Of a stretch of DNA of 64,000 nt, positions 62,288 to 64,000 are shown piece after piece; position 1 is the stretch's first letter; every line of letters begins with the position of its first letter. Made by a program: the position numbers and the translations under genes. The notes under the pieces are model-generated. The model made no database searches, was not told the origin of the DNA, and was given only the letters and a program-made list of their open reading frames with translations. The DNA is from Candidatus Omnitrophota bacterium (GTDB lineage: Bacteria > Omnitrophota > Gorgyraeia > Aquiviventales > Aquiviventaceae). The stretch covers positions 1 to 64,000 of the forward strand of contig JACQRA010000088.1 in the NCBI GenBank assembly GCA_016206725.1, read 5' to 3'.

Positions 62288-62323
62288 ATCTCCCGCTCCA
62301 CCGGTCACGAGGTATCGGGGCAT
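62288..62323 (-). pseudogene. Leftover 5' end of a second epimerase gene
   Basis: From an ATG at 62323 the minus strand reads MPRYLVTGGAGD and then enters the palindrome. The intact epimerase starts MARYLVTGGAGF. Eleven codons of a related epimerase start are thus kept upstream of the palindrome and the rest is lost. It looks like the scar of a repeat insertion or recombination at a gene start. Confidence 0.7.
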
Positions 62324-62328
62324 CGCCG

Positions 62329-63672
62329 TCACAGGCTGATCAACCGGGCTGGCCGTTCGGTCAGATGGCGGTAGTGGTTACGGGTGTCGAGAAGCAACGA
62401 CGCGTGGCGCAGGACACCGTCGTAGTCCACATTGGAGTGATCGGTGAGAATCGCCACGCAGTCGCTGCGTTTCAATTCATCAGGCGTGAGCGCCACGGAG
62501 CACGCCCTCAAGCCATTCAGACAGGCCGTGGGCACATAGGGATCGTGGTAGACGACCTGCGCGCCCCGCTCGGAGAGCGCCTGGGCAATCTCAAACGCGG
62601 GGGAGTCGCGTGTGTCATTGACGTCCTTCTTGTACGCGAGGCCGATGAGCAGAATCCGTGAGCCGTTGAGCGCTTTCTTGCGACCGTTCAGGGCGCGGTT
62701 GATCTTTTCCACGACGTAATGAGGCATCGAGTGGTTTAATTGATCCGCCAGCTCGATGAACCGCGCCTCAAACCCATGGACGCGCGCCTTCCACGCCAAG
62801 TACATCGGGTCCGCTGGGATACAATGTCCCCCGATGCCGGGACCGGGATAAAACGGCATGAAGCCAAATGGCTTGGTCTTGGCGGCCTCGATCACCTCCC
62901 ACACATCGAGCCCTAGCTTATCGCACATCAGCGCGATTTCGTTGACGAGGCCGATGTTGACCGCGCGGAAGGTGTTCTCCAAGAGCTTCACCATCTCGGC
63001 GACCTTCGTCGAGGAGACCGGCACGACGGTGCGAATGATTTGGCTGTAGAGCAAGACGGCGAGCCGCTGGCAGGTTGGTGTGACACCCCCCACGACTTTA
63101 GGGATCGTCCGCGTGGTGTGGCGCGTATTCCCCGGATCAATGCGCTCCGGGGAAAACGCCAGCGCGAAATCGCGCCCCACCTTCAGACCCTTAGCTTCCA
63201 GCATCGGCAAGATGACTTCGTCGGTCGTGCCCGGGTAGGTGGTGCTCTCCAAGACGATGAGTTGACCTCGCCGCAGCGACGTGGCAATCGCCTGTCCCGC
63301 GGACAAAATAAACGACATATCCGGCTCCCGGGTTTTCCGCAAGGGGGTGGGCACGCAGATGATGATCGCATCGCAGGAAGACAGCGCGCGGAATTCGGCT
63401 GAGGCCGACAGGCGCTTGGTGCGTGCGAGCTGGATGAGGTCGTCGCTGGGGACATCGGGGATGTACGACCGACCGCGATTGACGCCCTCGATCCGGCTCG
63501 AATCCAGATCAAAGCCGAGGACCGTCAATCCCTCTTTGGCAAACTCCACCGCCAAGGGCAATCCGACATAGCCCAAGCCGATGACACCTACGCGAGCGGT
63601 CTTGGCGCGAATCCGCTTGGCTAATTGATCCAGTGACGCGCTCTGAGATACGCGTGCAACGCCTCGTCCCAT
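62329..63672 (-). CDS. UDP-glucose/GDP-mannose dehydrogenase family nucleotide-sugar 6-dehydrogenase
   Basis: 447 residues. It has the Rossmann start VGVIGLGYVGLPLAVEF, AFSPERIDPGNT, EMVKLLENTFRAVNIGLVNE, and the catalytic cysteine in GPGIGGHCIPADP. PERIDPG and the GPGIGGHC form are typical of the WbpA/WecC-like branch acting on UDP-hexosamines or glucose. AGGA stands about 9 bases before the ATG. It makes a uronic acid nucleotide, a possible substrate of the UXS-like or GalE-like enzyme. Confidence 0.9.
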   Translation of the reverse strand: MGRGVARVSQSASLDQLAKRIRAKTARVGVIGLGYVGLPLAVEFAKEGLTVLGFDLDSSRIEGVNRGRSYIPDVPSDDLIQLARTKRLSASAEFRALSSCDAIIICVPTPLRKTREPDMSFILSAGQAIATSLRRGQLIVLESTTYPGTTDEVILPMLEAKGLKVGRDFALAFSPERIDPGNTRHTTRTIPKVVGGVTPTCQRLAVLLYSQIIRTVVPVSSTKVAEMVKLLENTFRAVNIGLVNEIALMCDKLGLDVWEVIEAAKTKPFGFMPFYPGPGIGGHCIPADPMYLAWKARVHGFEARFIELADQLNHSMPHYVVEKINRALNGRKKALNGSRILLIGLAYKKDVNDTRDSPAFEIAQALSERGAQVVYHDPYVPTACLNGLRACSVALTPDELKRSDCVAILTDHSNVDYDGVLRHASLLLDTRNHYRHLTERPARLISL

Positions 63673-64000
63673 GGTCGCAGTCCTTTTCCAATGAGGCCGT
63701 CAAGATACCGGCTCGTGAGCACTGAATTCGCCGGCCGCGGGGCTGGGCGGCGTTGTTCGGCCATCCGAATCGGCGTCACCAATGCTGCTGGACGTCCGAG
63801 CCATTCCACCACTCGGGATGCGAACTCGACGCGCGAACATCCCCCCGCGTTGGTCATGTGATAGATGGGTGACGTCGGCGGCGAGCGCCGCTGCGCCAGG
63901 ACCGAGATGAGCCGGCCAATCCCGTCCGCCAAATCCTCGGTATACGTCGGAGACGTGCGCTGATCGGTGTACGCGTGGATCGCCTGCCCCTGCTGCGCGC
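63621..64000 (-). CDS. RmlD-like dTDP-4-dehydrorhamnose reductase (5' end cut by window edge)
   Basis: About 125 C-terminal residues are visible. The frame enters from the edge as QQGQAIHAYTDQRTSPTYTE then DLADGIGRLI, matching the conserved DQ-SPTYT-DLA segment of RmlD, and then IYHMTNAGGCSRVEFA. RmlD reduces dTDP-4-keto-L-rhamnose. Its stop lies 52 bases inside the start of the dehydrogenase gene. Confidence 0.82.
   Translation of the reverse strand, partial: AQQGQAIHAYTDQRTSPTYTEDLADGIGRLISVLAQRRSPPTSPIYHMTNAGGCSRVEFASRVVEWLGRPAALVTPIRMAEQRRPAPRPANSVLTSRYLDGLIGKGLRPWDEALHAYLRARHWIN

Noticed and set aside
1..64000. CRISPR arrays, tRNA or rRNA genes, integrases, complete insertion sequences
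   Set aside because: None was recognised on either strand; the only repeats seen are the short ones listed.

Overview
The window is a dense surface-glycan biosynthesis region. About 60 protein-coding genes are recognisable, every one on the minus strand, mostly packed with ATGA or TGATG overlaps or gaps of a few bases. No rRNA, tRNA, CRISPR array, integrase or complete insertion sequence was seen. The base composition is GC-rich. The gene content (sugar-nucleotide SDR enzymes, DegT-type aminotransferases, heptose and nonulosonate enzymes, B12-binding radical SAM proteins, a small 'PGTGS' membrane protein) suggests a Gram-negative environmental bacterium, perhaps a candidate-phylum lineage such as Omnitrophota or Nitrospirota. 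That taxonomy is a guess; no phylogenetic marker gene is present.

In the direction of transcription (right to left): 64.0-52.8 kb carries an RmlD-type reductase (cut by the window edge), a nucleotide-sugar dehydrogenase, epimerases, a DegT aminotransferase, a nucleotidyltransferase-HAD fusion, GDP-fucose synthase-like and UDP-xylose synthase-like enzymes, a multi-pass membrane protein and a radical SAM enzyme. 52.7-49.1 kb carries a 55-residue membrane protein, a TagB-like transferase, a membrane-anchored sulfatase-like enzyme and a small membrane protein, ending in a weak terminator-like hairpin. At 49.1 kb lies the clearest control region: a TTGACA/TAGAGT promoter and two tandem GTTCA-N5-TGAAC palindromes in front of a winged-helix regulator. 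From there to the left edge no obvious transcription stop is visible, so about 49 kb may be one transcription unit.

That unit starts with a histidine-type (dehydratase-like) DegT enzyme, a two-subunit TPP-dependent E1-like enzyme and a UbiA-type prenyl-phosphate transferase, a combination that points to a two-carbon-branched deoxysugar. It continues with heptose activation genes (HddA-, HldE-, GmhA- and GmhB/HddC-like), a glycosyltransferase-ABC exporter fusion with two small membrane winged-helix proteins, O-methyltransferases, a GNAT-aminotransferase fusion interrupted by an amber codon, and a pyruvate kinase/ATP sulfurylase pair. It ends with a nonulosonate (legionaminic-acid-type) pathway including NeuA, NeuB, NeuC, PtmA-, PtmE- and LegB-like enzymes plus a WbuX/HisH/HisF amidotransferase trio, and a carbamoyltransferase cut by the left edge.

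The locus shows scars of reshuffling: a leftover methyltransferase C-terminus, a 45-codon leftover of a radical SAM gene with an intact ribosome binding site, a leftover epimerase 5' end beside a perfect 18-bp inverted repeat, an 8-bp degenerate tandem repeat, and one in-frame nonsense codon. Very few glycosyltransferases and no Wzx or recognisable Wzy are present, so the remaining assembly genes probably lie in the flanks.
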